A stretch of DNA of 37,067 nucleotides from Ligilactobacillus salitolerans (GCF_003864415.1 NZ_BFFP01000028.1:1186-38252); one strand, 5' to 3'. Positions 14,986 through 23,136 are shown, numbered from the stretch's first letter. Notes: a model not told the origin generated them from the letters alone. Made by a program: numbers and translations.

Positions 14986-16839
14986 CTATTCCCCCGCCGT
15001 ACCGATATAGACAATCAAGTCCTTACGGGCTTGGACAACATCAAGCCGTTCATAGATGCCCAACAAACGATAAAATACATCGTAATTATCCATGAATTTA
15101 CCAGTGATTTCGTTATTCTTGAACTCAATAACGGCTTTCTGCATTGGCGCAACAACTGCATTGATGTCACCAGCTTTTGCTTCTGGGAACAATTCGTCAG
15201 CTACGACTACCAAAGTCTTTCCCAACAAGCGTTGAGAAGCTCCATTAGTCATGTCTGGCTGAATTAAGTCACGTCCTTCTTTATCCTGCAACTGATGCAA
15301 AGCATAGAATGCTGATTGCGACAAGACAATAGAAGCGTCACGTGCATCGTTCGGTTTCAAATCAACGTCCAAAGCGTGTTTGATTGCTTGGACTAAAGCA
15401 TTCCCATCGGCAGCCGCTACCTTATCCACACCGTCAGTTAATGCTGTCATGATTTGAGTATCATCGGTGTTATCACGCAATTCAATCAAGCGCTGTTGCA
15501 ATTCTGATTCCCAGTTGTACTGAGAGTCGTCCAGCAACTCCTGTGAGTATGCGTATGTGCTTGAGTATGACTTCAAATCCCAAGGTACTGGTTTGATTTC
15601 TGGTACTGCGTGACGATCACTTGCACCAAATTCTGTATGCGGAGCTAATACATCGTCAGATGTCATGAATACTGGCAACTTACCAGTTGTAGTCTTAACA
15701 GCAATCTTGCGTACCAAGCTGTTCAAGCGTGGGAATTGATGCTGTTCATGTTCTGCTGGCAGGATAGTTTCGGGGATGATAACTGAACCGTCTTGCAGAG
15801 CAATATGCGAGTTAGCATCTCGTTCGATTTTGCCTTTCTTTAAAAATTCTTCGAAATCTCGTTTCTGTTCATCTTCCACATTCGCTTGTGGAGTAATGTT
15901 TTGAGCCATATCTTTGGCCACCTCTCTTTTTTCTTCGTCGGGCTTAACTTCTCGTTTTTCTTCGCTAATTTTTTTAGCATTTTCATCATTATCATCAACA
16001 GGAATGTCTGAAACATCTGGAGCAACACCGCCGCTATCATCTGGTGTGTCTACATCTTCATCGTCCCGTTGCTGTTTTTTAGCTGGTACCACTGCTTCAG
16101 TAGTAACTCCAGGCAATGTCTGTTTCTTTGCAGCGCGATCATCTTCGCCTTCGTCCGCTTCGGGTTCTTCCTTAACTGGCTCTGGTTCAGTTGGCTCGTC
16201 TTTTTTAACCGCCTTAGGCTCTGGCTTGCTATCACCCAACTTATCAATTAGTTTTTCTAGCAAACCAGCTAAATCTACTTCATTTTCTGCCATATTTTCT
16301 CTTACAACTCCTTTCTTAAATTCTTCAAGTGAACGTTTAACTTGTGTACTTACTTGTGTCTCTTGATATGCAGGAATCGGTGTAATAGAAATCTCGCTCA
16401 TGGACTCAATCTGATTAACAGTGTGGATGACTTTATCATCCTGCTTAGTCCATGAATCACCGCTTTCTGCAATCTTGAAACCAAATGACATACCGCTAAC
16501 TCGTTTTGTTGCGATCAGTTCTGCCACATCATTGCCTAAAGATGTATTCGGCAATTGTGCGCTAAAGTGTAGTCCATCGTCCCTGTTATCTACTGATAAG
16601 GTCTTAGATGCTACACTGGCCAACACATTCTGGTAGCTATGACTGTAAAGTAAAAGGAGCTGACTCAAGTCAACTCCTTCCAATGCGCTAGGCGCTATAT
16701 ATTCATAAAAACCCATGTTTTGTGACGGCTTATTGTAGACAATTGCAACACCTTCGATTTGGTGGCTATCATTCTCACTAGCTCGTACCTGTAATTTGTT
16801 CACTCGTACTTCCATCGTTGCTTGTGTCGTTAGTCTCAC
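14986..16839 (-). CDS. Fused HK97-type prohead protease and major capsid protein
   Basis: One 617-aa ORF joins two usually separate proteins. Residues about 9-180 are a U35-type prohead protease (EGVAIVYNKPS, LLLYSHSYQNVLASV with the candidate His, MSFGFKI with the candidate Ser, SEISITPIPAYQ). Residues 183-320 are a highly charged Glu/Lys/Asp-rich linker, suited to a scaffold or delta domain. Residues 330-617 are the HK97-fold capsid protein (IPETILPAEHEQ, WDLKSYSSTYAYSQELLDDS, IVLSQSAFYALHQLQD). Internal ATGs at 16293 and 15909 have ribosome sites, GAGGTGG being well placed for the second. The upstream start is unclear: GTG 16839 overlaps its Shine-Dalgarno, and ATG 16815 lacks one. Confidence 0.88.
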   Translation of the reverse strand: MRLTTQATMEVRVNKLQVRASENDSHQIEGVAIVYNKPSQNMGFYEYIAPSALEGVDLSQLLLLYSHSYQNVLASVASKTLSVDNRDDGLHFSAQLPNTSLGNDVAELIATKRVSGMSFGFKIAESGDSWTKQDDKVIHTVNQIESMSEISITPIPAYQETQVSTQVKRSLEEFKKGVVRENMAENEVDLAGLLEKLIDKLGDSKPEPKAVKKDEPTEPEPVKEEPEADEGEDDRAAKKQTLPGVTTEAVVPAKKQQRDDEDVDTPDDSGGVAPDVSDIPVDDNDENAKKISEEKREVKPDEEKREVAKDMAQNITPQANVEDEQKRDFEEFLKKGKIERDANSHIALQDGSVIIPETILPAEHEQHQFPRLNSLVRKIAVKTTTGKLPVFMTSDDVLAPHTEFGASDRHAVPEIKPVPWDLKSYSSTYAYSQELLDDSQYNWESELQQRLIELRDNTDDTQIMTALTDGVDKVAAADGNALVQAIKHALDVDLKPNDARDASIVLSQSAFYALHQLQDKEGRDLIQPDMTNGASQRLLGKTLVVVADELFPEAKAGDINAVVAPMQKAVIEFKNNEITGKFMDNYDVFYRLLGIYERLDVVQARKDLIVYIGTAGE

Positions 16840-17899
16840 CTCCTTTCATGTCCAGAATATTATCTGGAAAGACTTGCTTGTCTTTTAAAATTTCTCTAGC
16901 TTGCTCAGCCGATAAAACAGGAGTTGAGCCTTTGACACTTCCAGTTAGCTGCACGATGCGGTTAATCAGCCCGCTGTTATCAATATCAACTGCACTCTCA
17001 ATATCCAGCTTAACTGGCACACCAAACTTCATTCTCATTTCTGATTCAACCGATTTGATGTAAGGATTAAGCGAATCAATAAACAAGCTGCGCATCATAT
17101 TGACACTAGACTGTTGATCGCCTTGTCCGTTTAGATAACTGTCAGAAATACCAAATGCTTTAGCAATCTGCGTCTGAGAGAATGTAGTATTGCTAATCAA
17201 CTTTGCAATATCTGGATTTATTTGCAATGGAGCAAGCTGCAGTCCCTGGTCTAATACAATAGCCTTGCCAGCGTTTTCGCCAGTATTGGCTTTCTCAAAG
17301 CTATTGCGAATGTTTTCCTTAGCTTCATCATCCAGAATGCCTTGCGGAATTGTCAGCGTGTAGCTTGGTGCAATCGCACTCTTGAGCATTGCCATCGACA
17401 TCTTATGCGAGTAATCTTGAATGTTAAGCTCTGGAATTAGGCTATCAAGTGGAGACAGCCCAACAAGCTTAGATGTTTCTTGACCGCTAACGAATAAACG
17501 GAAATGTAGCATATCTTGTGACTTATAATCTTTCTGCCCCCGTTCATCATTCCAATTGACGGTGTAAGTAATATCCTTGCTATAATCTTCTAAAGTGATC
17601 GTTACTTGGCTATTGGTAACTTGTTCCAAACGTTCTGGAATGCCTTGAGAGTTGCGCTTAATTACAACATAGGCATTGCCCGCTAGACACATTTGAGAAA
17701 TAACTGCCTGCCAAAAGTTATATCGGCTAATCAGATTATTGGGCTGGTCTACTACCGTTTTAAAAGGCTCTCCAATGCGAATATCACATGATGCAATATC
17801 GCTTGAGATACGGTTGATGACGGTAAAAATATCACTATTGCGCAAAGCTGTATCAGTGTTGACTACATTGGCAGTAATAACTTTCCCATCGCTAGACAC
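16778..17899 (-). CDS. Portal protein (HK97 family)
   Basis: From GTG 17899 the product has 373 aa and the HK97 portal sequence (IFTVINRISSDIASCDIRI, NLISRYNFWQAVISQMCLAGNAYVVIKR, LSPLDSLIPELNI, FGISDSYLNGQ). It forms the dodecameric DNA channel at the head vertex. The frame stays open 26 codons further up to 17977 and encodes a portal-like N-terminus (NPFKKFTKPQ). The strong site AAAGGGGG lies 8 nt before an ACG codon at 17977 and nothing useful precedes GTG 17899, so the true start may be ACG. It overlaps the protease/capsid gene by about 60 nt. Confidence 0.92.
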   Translation of the reverse strand: MSSDGKVITANVVNTDTALRNSDIFTVINRISSDIASCDIRIGEPFKTVVDQPNNLISRYNFWQAVISQMCLAGNAYVVIKRNSQGIPERLEQVTNSQVTITLEDYSKDITYTVNWNDERGQKDYKSQDMLHFRLFVSGQETSKLVGLSPLDSLIPELNIQDYSHKMSMAMLKSAIAPSYTLTIPQGILDDEAKENIRNSFEKANTGENAGKAIVLDQGLQLAPLQINPDIAKLISNTTFSQTQIAKAFGISDSYLNGQGDQQSSVNMMRSLFIDSLNPYIKSVESEMRMKFGVPVKLDIESAVDIDNSGLINRIVQLTGSVKGSTPVLSAEQAREILKDKQVFPDNILDMKGGETNDTSNDGSTSEQITGTS

Positions 17900-17982
17900 A
17901 ATAAAAGGGCTATAGCCACCGCTGTTTAGTGTTTGGCTACGAATTTGGGGCTTTGTAAACTTCTTAAATGGATTCGTTTATC

Positions 17983-18156
17983 TCACCCCCTTTCGTCTGG
18001 GCTAACAATATAAGCTAGAGCAATTAAGCATAGTCCGCCAACAATAAAAGTGGCTTTAAAAGTAAATAAAAAGGCTGCATACACGAATGAACACATCGCA
18101 AGTACAACCAGAATAAAACTGATATTTGAAATTATTAAATTGAGTAATTTCTGCAA
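17983..18156 (-). CDS. Small membrane protein (DUF1056-like)
   Basis: This 57-aa ORF starts at TTG 18156 after GGTGGTG and encodes two hydrophobic segments (ISFILVVLAMCSFVYAAFLF and ATFIVGGLCLIALAYIV) with a short charged end (SPDERG). Small membrane proteins of the DUF1056 type occupy this same slot between large terminase and portal in many lactobacillus and lactococcus phages. Its final codons (GAA AGG GGG TGA) form the ribosome site of the portal gene. Function unknown. Confidence 0.7.
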   Translation of the reverse strand: MQKLLNLIISNISFILVVLAMCSFVYAAFLFTFKATFIVGGLCLIALAYIVSPDERG

Positions 18157-18168
18157 ATCATCACCACC

Positions 18169-20073
18169 CTAGAAACTGAAATCTTGTTTAAAATAATCGT
18201 TAATAGCATCATTATCCATTCCAGCAAACGGATTACTCTTATCAATCTTATCCAATGAAATATCATCAAAGAAATACATAGCTGCATAGTAGGCGTCCAT
18301 TGTAGCGTCCACGAAGTCAATTTTGGATGTAGCTTTCTCTTTGTCAATCTTAACACCATTGTTATTACTGAATAGAACAGCATTCTTTAGACTATACTTG
18401 ATAATCGGATCGTTGAGATATTTGATTTTCCCGCTCGCCATTTGCTTGCGAAAATCAATCGTAGGTTCGTTGAGTGACTGGATAACATTCTTAACTGGCA
18501 TTGTATTCCAGTCTGTTTTCTGCTCAATCCAAGGGATAATCTTTGCTGTCCCCCATCGGTCATAACAAAAATACTGGACGCTCAAATTATGCTCATCTAC
18601 AAAGTCCAGAAGCCACTCATAAACCGCTCCATCGTCAATATATCCAAATTGGTCTTTCGTGATTGAAGCATAGCCCAACTTCTCAACTTCTTGATAAGCG
18701 ATTCCATCTTCTTTTTCTTTGATATTAATATTGCCTTGGCTTCGCGCCAAAGGAACCCATGAATGTTGATAGATGTACCACTTGTTAGTGCCGTCTGTGT
18801 CCGTATACGGGAACAGAAAGCTGATTGCAGTATCATCAGACATGTTTGACTTATCAAAGCCAATAAATACCTTTCTGCCGTCTATATCAACAGGTGGCTC
18901 ATCCAGGGTTGCATTATTGATGTCGTCTAATTCAAGATAACTATTAACTTTAACTTGGAGCCACATGTTAAGGTTCTTATTCTGAAATTCAGTCAGCGAG
19001 CCATCTTGCATCTTAGTATTACGTTCAGAAACAAGGGACTTAATCATTAGATCGTGCTTTTGCTGGTCTAAATCAAGAATAGGATTTGACTTCCCCCATA
19101 ATTCGGGCTTGTCAGTTTCCGATAGCTCATCTTGCTCGTATACAATACATAGATAATCGTCTAGCACACGCTCATAGTCTTTCATCATTACTTCTTCCAG
19201 CATCCGCTCATCGTGATAGAAATAGGAATTACTATCGGGATATGCAGTTGAAATCTGAAAAAATTGGTGATTTGCTGTCTGAATTTGTCCAGAAGTAATC
19301 TTACCGTTGTTTTCTTTAATTTTTCCAATACGTTGATCGTCGCCTTGCTCATCGGCTACTGCTAACAAGTAATGGTGACTATCGAACTTGCCAGATTCAT
19401 GCGAGTTCCTAGACAGCTTATTCTGCGTTTTACGGCTAATAACATAGTCGTGGAGTGGAGTTATACCTTTGTCACGGAACTCTCGCTTAAAAGCCGGTAT
19501 ATCAGCCAATGCGTTGAATGTAGTCGTAATATATGCGAAACCCTTCTGCGACTGGTCAGTGATAGGAGCAATGTAAGCCATGTCCTGGTTGTATAGTCCG
19601 TCCGCTTCGATAATGTACGCATAGGCCAGTAGAATATTACTCAGATAAGTCTTGCCGTTAGTCCGAGCTACACTGAACAGCACACGTGAATATCGCTTCT
19701 CGCCTTTCTTATCTCGCCAGCCTTGAGCTAAGCATAAAATCGCTTGTTGCCAAAGCATTAAAGGAAGTGGCTTACCCATCGAAACATCGGGGACAAGTTT
19801 CGCAAAGTTTAATATTGCCCGACATTTAGTTAGATCGTAGACATATTTAAACTTATCATCTTCTTCCACACGTCTTAGGTCTTGCAGATGTCGGAATGCG
19901 TTCAGCTTAATCATATTGCCAGCAAGTATCTTTCCTTCCAGGACTGCAAAAGCATATCTCGTGGCAGGGTCCTTGTAATGCTTGAATGCTTTTTTATAAC
20001 ATCCTTTATCACGCTGTTCGGTATAAGCCTTATCAACGCTCATACCTTTTCTGGTTAAATCTATTTCGTCCAC
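18169..20073 (-). CDS. terL: Terminase large subunit
   Basis: The 634-aa packaging motor has the Terminase_1 layout. The ATPase half carries a Walker A-like SVARTNGKT (about 134-142) and Walker B ending in ADE (Asp241-Glu242). The nuclease half carries an acidic residue in FIGFDKSN (Asp407) and a late acidic cluster in DATMDAYYAA (about 605). It cleaves and translocates phage DNA. It begins at ATG 20073, overlapping the last base of the small subunit stop. Confidence 0.95.
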   Translation of the reverse strand: MDEIDLTRKGMSVDKAYTEQRDKGCYKKAFKHYKDPATRYAFAVLEGKILAGNMIKLNAFRHLQDLRRVEEDDKFKYVYDLTKCRAILNFAKLVPDVSMGKPLPLMLWQQAILCLAQGWRDKKGEKRYSRVLFSVARTNGKTYLSNILLAYAYIIEADGLYNQDMAYIAPITDQSQKGFAYITTTFNALADIPAFKREFRDKGITPLHDYVISRKTQNKLSRNSHESGKFDSHHYLLAVADEQGDDQRIGKIKENNGKITSGQIQTANHQFFQISTAYPDSNSYFYHDERMLEEVMMKDYERVLDDYLCIVYEQDELSETDKPELWGKSNPILDLDQQKHDLMIKSLVSERNTKMQDGSLTEFQNKNLNMWLQVKVNSYLELDDINNATLDEPPVDIDGRKVFIGFDKSNMSDDTAISFLFPYTDTDGTNKWYIYQHSWVPLARSQGNINIKEKEDGIAYQEVEKLGYASITKDQFGYIDDGAVYEWLLDFVDEHNLSVQYFCYDRWGTAKIIPWIEQKTDWNTMPVKNVIQSLNEPTIDFRKQMASGKIKYLNDPIIKYSLKNAVLFSNNNGVKIDKEKATSKIDFVDATMDAYYAAMYFFDDISLDKIDKSNPFAGMDNDAINDYFKQDFSF

Positions 20074-20534
20074 TAGAAGTCACCGCCTTTGTTAAGCAGA
20101 TCGCTCATTGACTCTCCACCGTCGTCCTGCTCAACTGTCTCAAGCAATCTAGCACGAGCAGCAGGCGTTAAGCCCAAATCATCAGCGAGTGACTGAACCG
20201 ACTTCGTAACATCATTTAAAGTCTTAATAAATGGATTTGGTTTCCCTTTAATACTGGCTCCTTCTTCAACAATATTTTCATATGAATCTTTGTAGTTCTG
20301 AACCTGCATACAGAATAGGGTCACCGTATCAATATCGGCTTGCGTAATAAAGCCAGACTCTCTTAATACAGGATAAAGTTGTGTATATGCGTAACGAGCC
20401 TTGCCCTTTAAGATTTTCGGCGGCGTACTCTGCAACTGTTTTTTGTCCTTAGCATCTTTCTTGAGTGCTTCTGTTCGCCGACGTTGATAGGGCCGAGCGT
20501 TTTTATCGGTCGTCAATTTCATTTTCTGTGGCAT
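20073..20534 (-). CDS. terS: Terminase small subunit (P27 family)
   Basis: The 153-aa product has the P27 small terminase pattern: a basic N-terminus (NARPYQRRRTEALKKDAKD), ARYAYTQLYPVLRESGFITQ, a helical middle, and the C-terminal ADDLGLTPAARARL. ATG 20534 is chosen because GGAGGTGG lies just upstream; the longer ORF lacks a site. It recognises packaging DNA, probably in the repeat-rich region immediately upstream. Confidence 0.9.
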   Translation of the reverse strand: MPQKMKLTTDKNARPYQRRRTEALKKDAKDKKQLQSTPPKILKGKARYAYTQLYPVLRESGFITQADIDTVTLFCMQVQNYKDSYENIVEEGASIKGKPNPFIKTLNDVTKSVQSLADDLGLTPAARARLLETVEQDDGGESMSDLLNKGGDF

Positions 20535-20757
20535 GTACCCACCTCCAATCTTAAAAAGTATCAAAAGCCCTTATGTGCGTAGGTACGGTATGTTATATGT
20601 ACGATACTATATAACGTATAGTATCAAAAATGCTGTAAATCATTAGTGTATCAACATTCAGCGGCAGTGTATCACCCAGAAATAGCGAAGTTTTGAAAAT
20701 GTTGCTCTGGAAAATCTGAGTTTATGTGCGTGTGCTTTATCATAACGTTGATAGGGC
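20481..20757. repeat. Repeat-rich putative cos / terminase-binding region
   Basis: The 230-bp gap between HNH and small terminase genes (extending into terS) holds four copies of GTATCA (20558, 20621, 20648, 20669). Two of these are the longer AGTGTATCA spaced 21 bp apart. The 13-mer ACGTTGATAGGGC occurs twice (20481-20493, 20745-20757), and TTATGTGCGT twice (20571, 20722). HNH-TerS-TerL order is typical of cos phages, so this is the best place for cos and its binding sites. The nicking site itself cannot be pinpointed. Confidence 0.5.
20603..20625. repeat. Perfect 9-bp inverted repeat
   Basis: GATACTATA (20603-20611) and TATAGTATC (20617-20625) flank TAACG. Neither strand continues into a T tract, so it is unlikely to be a terminator. 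It lies in the middle of the putative cos region and contains one of the GTATCA repeats. Confidence 0.6.
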
Positions 20758-20797
20758 GGGGCTTGTTTAAACTAACTATAAATTTGTTTCATTCTTT

Positions 20798-21265
20798 TTA
20801 TAACTTTTCGTTTATAGCTTTCTTCCACCAACTAAATTTAGCGTGTTGCAATATGTTTTCTTTCCCCTGCTCAACCATTCTCTTTTCCATTCTGGTCTTA
20901 ATTCCGTGGCATCTATAACAGAGCGTATTTAGATTAGCTGTATCTAGTGGATTTCTGCAATACTCTAATCGAATGCAATGATCTACAATCTTTCTGTTAG
21001 TTACTGTGTTACCACACACTTGGCACATGTTCATGTCACGATTAACAACGTAGTTCCTTACCTGTTCCCATTGCTTGGTGCGATAGAAGCTGTTAGCTTT
21101 ATCATCTCGCTGTGTTCGATTGTATTGTTTATAGTCAACCAGCTTCTGCTTATGTGATGTCACTTGGTATTGCTTATGCAATGGAGCATGTACATCACAA
21201 TAGCGATGGTCGAAAGGTATCATGCGATGGCATCTCTGTTCTGAACATTGGTGTACCTTTGGCAT
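20798..21265 (-). CDS. HNH endonuclease
   Basis: This 155-aa protein has an N-terminal cysteine/histidine cluster (CSEQRCHRM...YCDVH) and a C-terminal HNH nuclease: CQVCG, VDHCIRL, then NLNTLCYRCHGIKT. HNH proteins encoded next to terminase in cos phages stimulate terminase cleavage at cos, and the position here fits that role. Translation starts at ATG 21265 with AGAGGA upstream, located inside the preceding 31-aa ORF. Confidence 0.9.
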   Translation of the reverse strand: MPKVHQCSEQRCHRMIPFDHRYCDVHAPLHKQYQVTSHKQKLVDYKQYNRTQRDDKANSFYRTKQWEQVRNYVVNRDMNMCQVCGNTVTNRKIVDHCIRLEYCRNPLDTANLNTLCYRCHGIKTRMEKRMVEQGKENILQHAKFSWWKKAINEKL

Positions 21266-21268
21266 AAC

Positions 21269-21364
21269 TTAATCCTCTACCTTTCTAACAAACTCTGGAT
21301 GTTTCTTGCTTAATTCGTCAAGTATGTCTTTAAGTGAACAACTCTGCAATTTTCTAATTCTCAT
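21269..21364 (-). CDS. 31-aa ORF upstream of the HNH gene
   Basis: ATG 21364 follows GAGGAG and an A/T spacer. The peptide (MRIRKLQSCSLKDILDEL...KHPEFVRKVED) is charged and helical, and stops 3 nt before the HNH start, whose ribosome site it contains. It may be a leader peptide coupling HNH translation, or simply a small phage gene. No family recognised. Confidence 0.45.
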   Translation of the reverse strand: MRIRKLQSCSLKDILDELSKKHPEFVRKVED

Positions 21365-21386
21365 CCTATTTAGCTCCTCTATATAA

Positions 21387-21457
21387 CTGCTATAGCTGGC
21401 ATCGAACCAACATCTCAAGATTCAAGGTCTTGTGTCCTACCATTAGACTATACAGAA
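21387..21457 (-). tRNA. Phage-borne tRNA-Gln (anticodon UUG)
   Basis: All four arms can be folded. The acceptor stem has U1-A72 and discriminator G73, with one mismatch at pair 2-71. The D arm is GUCU/GGAC with GG in the loop, the anticodon stem CAAGA/UCUUG has loop CCUUGAA, and the T stem GUUGG/CCAGC has loop UUCGAUG. U1-A72, G73 and the UUG anticodon are glutamine identity elements. CCA is not encoded. C instead of U at position 33 and the mismatch suggest relaxed constraint or partial decay. Confidence 0.65.
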
Positions 21458-21464
21458 ATATGTA

Positions 21465-21521
21465 ACTGGCAAAGGACTTCTCGGCATTACTACCTTACTC
21501 CCGTTCGGGAACCCAGCCAGT
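21465..21521 (-). other. Structured RNA element upstream of tRNA-Gln
   Basis: ACTGGC/GCCAGT (21516-21521 with 21465-21470) closes a 57-nt domain containing a stable TCCC-GAAC-GGGA hairpin (21499-21510). It begins 8 nt from the tRNA 5' end. It might be a degenerate tRNA or a processing element; it does not fold as a standard cloverleaf. Confidence 0.35.
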
Positions 21522-21538
21522 ATATTTGGTTAACCGAT

Positions 21539-21598
21539 TAGTTCAGCGCTTTGCTCTAGAACTATAGTTTGTTTGATTGCGCATGTATGTATGTATGT
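21539..21598. repeat. Long hairpin and four ATGT tandem repeats
   Basis: TAGTTC (21539-21544) pairs with GAACTA (21559-21564) and continues inward through a nearly complete second helix around a short loop. Next to it ATGT is repeated four times (21583-21598). Neither strand has a terminator T tract. The stretch 21465-21647 contains no supported protein gene. Confidence 0.5.
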
Positions 21599-21647
21599 GC
21601 TTTTCGATTCTTCATCGGGATATGTTCGCACTAACCCAAGCAAGGTA

Positions 21648-21944
21648 TTACTTCTCACTCCACTCTTTAATCTTGTCTATCTGATAATCACACCAAATGT
21701 CTTTGATCTCCTTACCTTTGGTAATCACTACAACAGGCATGGACTTAATTCCCATGTCAATGAACTTCTCTCTCAGTTCTGGATAGTCAGTTAATGCTCT
21801 GATCTCTTTAGACATCGCCAGTCTAATAGCCGTCTGTTTGCACTTGCTGCAATTTGGCTTGGTGTAGATGATAGCGTGATAGCCTTTGGTATTATTCAAA
21901 TCGTTTAGAATATTTAGTTCAGCTTTGCCACTGATTACTCCCAT
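21648..21944 (-). CDS. Glutaredoxin/thioredoxin-like protein
   Basis: The 98-aa product has a thioredoxin-fold redoxin core: strand HAIIYTKPNC, the CxxC-type motif CSKC, then a helix and the cis-Pro region KSMPVVVI. ATG 21944 is chosen because GGAGGGA precedes it; the upstream in-frame ATGs have no site. It may reduce a disulphide in a host or phage enzyme, for example ribonucleotide reductase (NrdH-like), but no partner gene is present here. Confidence 0.75.
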   Translation of the reverse strand: MGVISGKAELNILNDLNNTKGYHAIIYTKPNCSKCKQTAIRLAMSKEIRALTDYPELREKFIDMGIKSMPVVVITKGKEIKDIWCDYQIDKIKEWSEK

Positions 21945-21963
21945 GTTCCTATCCCTCCACATT

Positions 21964-23118
21964 CTAATCACCAGCCTTAGCGTCTAAATAGTAGACAGCG
22001 TGTAAATCATCTGGCGTAAACTCAAATGCTTCTTGCTTGTGATTCGCCATAGTATATCCATTCTTCAATTCGTAGTTATCATTTTTCTTTGGTGTCCCCA
22101 CTTGATAAGTAACTACACCAGAATCATCTTTGACGTGTTCGTAATGATAGTGACCACTGAATATGAATCTATGCTTTGCTTTGCCCCACAGCTTACTGTA
22201 CTCAGTGGCAAATAGCATCGGTGCTTTCTTAACTGCCACATCTCCATGCAACATCATGATTGCTACGTTATCCAGCATAAACGCTGATCGGTATTTGTTA
22301 TTTAAATCAATGTCAACTTGTGGGAACATAGCTTTCAACACTTCAACGAACATATATTCTAAACTGAAAGAATGATTACCGCCCACAAACTTAATTTCAG
22401 TATTCTCAGAGTTCTCAACACACTTCTTAATTAGCAGATAGAAAAATGATTTAGCATCTTCAATCGCTTGTGGCATATTAACTGCGTCTAGCATGGTGCC
22501 ATTGACTGTCTCAGACTTATTAACAAAGTCCGAGTGGAATGTGTCACCTAGCATAAGTATGTCGATGGTCTTGTATCCTTTAGCAACTAAATTAACTAAC
22601 TGATCTAGAACGTGACGCATATCAGCAAATGTCATCACTCCAAAGTGCAAGTCAGCCAATGTAATCACTAGGTTATGTTCGCCAGTCTGGATAGTTTCAA
22701 ATTGAACTGGCTTAACTTCTTTATTTACCAACTCAATCAATTCATCTAGTTCTATTCCTGTCTTAGGTTTGAGTGTAATTTTACTTTGATATAACGTACT
22801 CTCGGGCTTACTCTTCCAGTAATTAGATGTATTCCTAACTAATTCCCACTTTGTCGGATCGTAATGATGTGCCTTGAGAATATCTTCGGGTGTTAGCTCT
22901 TGCCCTTTCATTACTTCCAGAATAGTTGAACTAGACTGCGTACCATCATCGTTTTCAATAGACGTAGTATCTTCAATGCTTTCGCCAATACGATGGAGTT
23001 TTCTGCGGATAGATGCAGCAGACTTCACTCCATTCATGGCTTTAGAAATTTGAAAACTGGAATAGCCTTTATTTTTATACTCAACTGCTTTGTCAATTTG
23101 TTCTTGAGTCCACTTCAC
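21964..23118 (-). CDS. Metallophosphoesterase with N-terminal helix-turn-helix
   Basis: Residues 1-45 form a helix-turn-helix-like segment (WTQEQIDKAVEYKNKGYSSF). From about 145 on, calcineurin-like metal-binding motifs appear in order: DLHFG, LGDTFHSD, GGNHS, LHGD and SGHYH. This indicates a dinuclear-metal phosphatase or nuclease. It is the first gene after the RinA terminator, so it heads the late transcript. The N-terminal DNA-binding look suggests nucleic-acid processing, perhaps linked to packaging; this is inference. Confidence 0.85.
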   Translation of the reverse strand: MKWTQEQIDKAVEYKNKGYSSFQISKAMNGVKSAASIRRKLHRIGESIEDTTSIENDDGTQSSSTILEVMKGQELTPEDILKAHHYDPTKWELVRNTSNYWKSKPESTLYQSKITLKPKTGIELDELIELVNKEVKPVQFETIQTGEHNLVITLADLHFGVMTFADMRHVLDQLVNLVAKGYKTIDILMLGDTFHSDFVNKSETVNGTMLDAVNMPQAIEDAKSFFYLLIKKCVENSENTEIKFVGGNHSFSLEYMFVEVLKAMFPQVDIDLNNKYRSAFMLDNVAIMMLHGDVAVKKAPMLFATEYSKLWGKAKHRFIFSGHYHYEHVKDDSGVVTYQVGTPKKNDNYELKNGYTMANHKQEAFEFTPDDLHAVYYLDAKAGD

Positions 23119-23136
23119 TTTTGCACCTTCCTACAC

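Noticed and set aside
15840-16366. ORFs on both strands in the charged linker of the protease/capsid gene
   Set aside because: Low-complexity GAA/AAA-rich sequence opens all frames; only the capsid frame has domain content.
20603-20625. Inverted repeat as a terminator
   Set aside because: Neither strand has a T tract after the stem; an operator or cos-related role is more likely.
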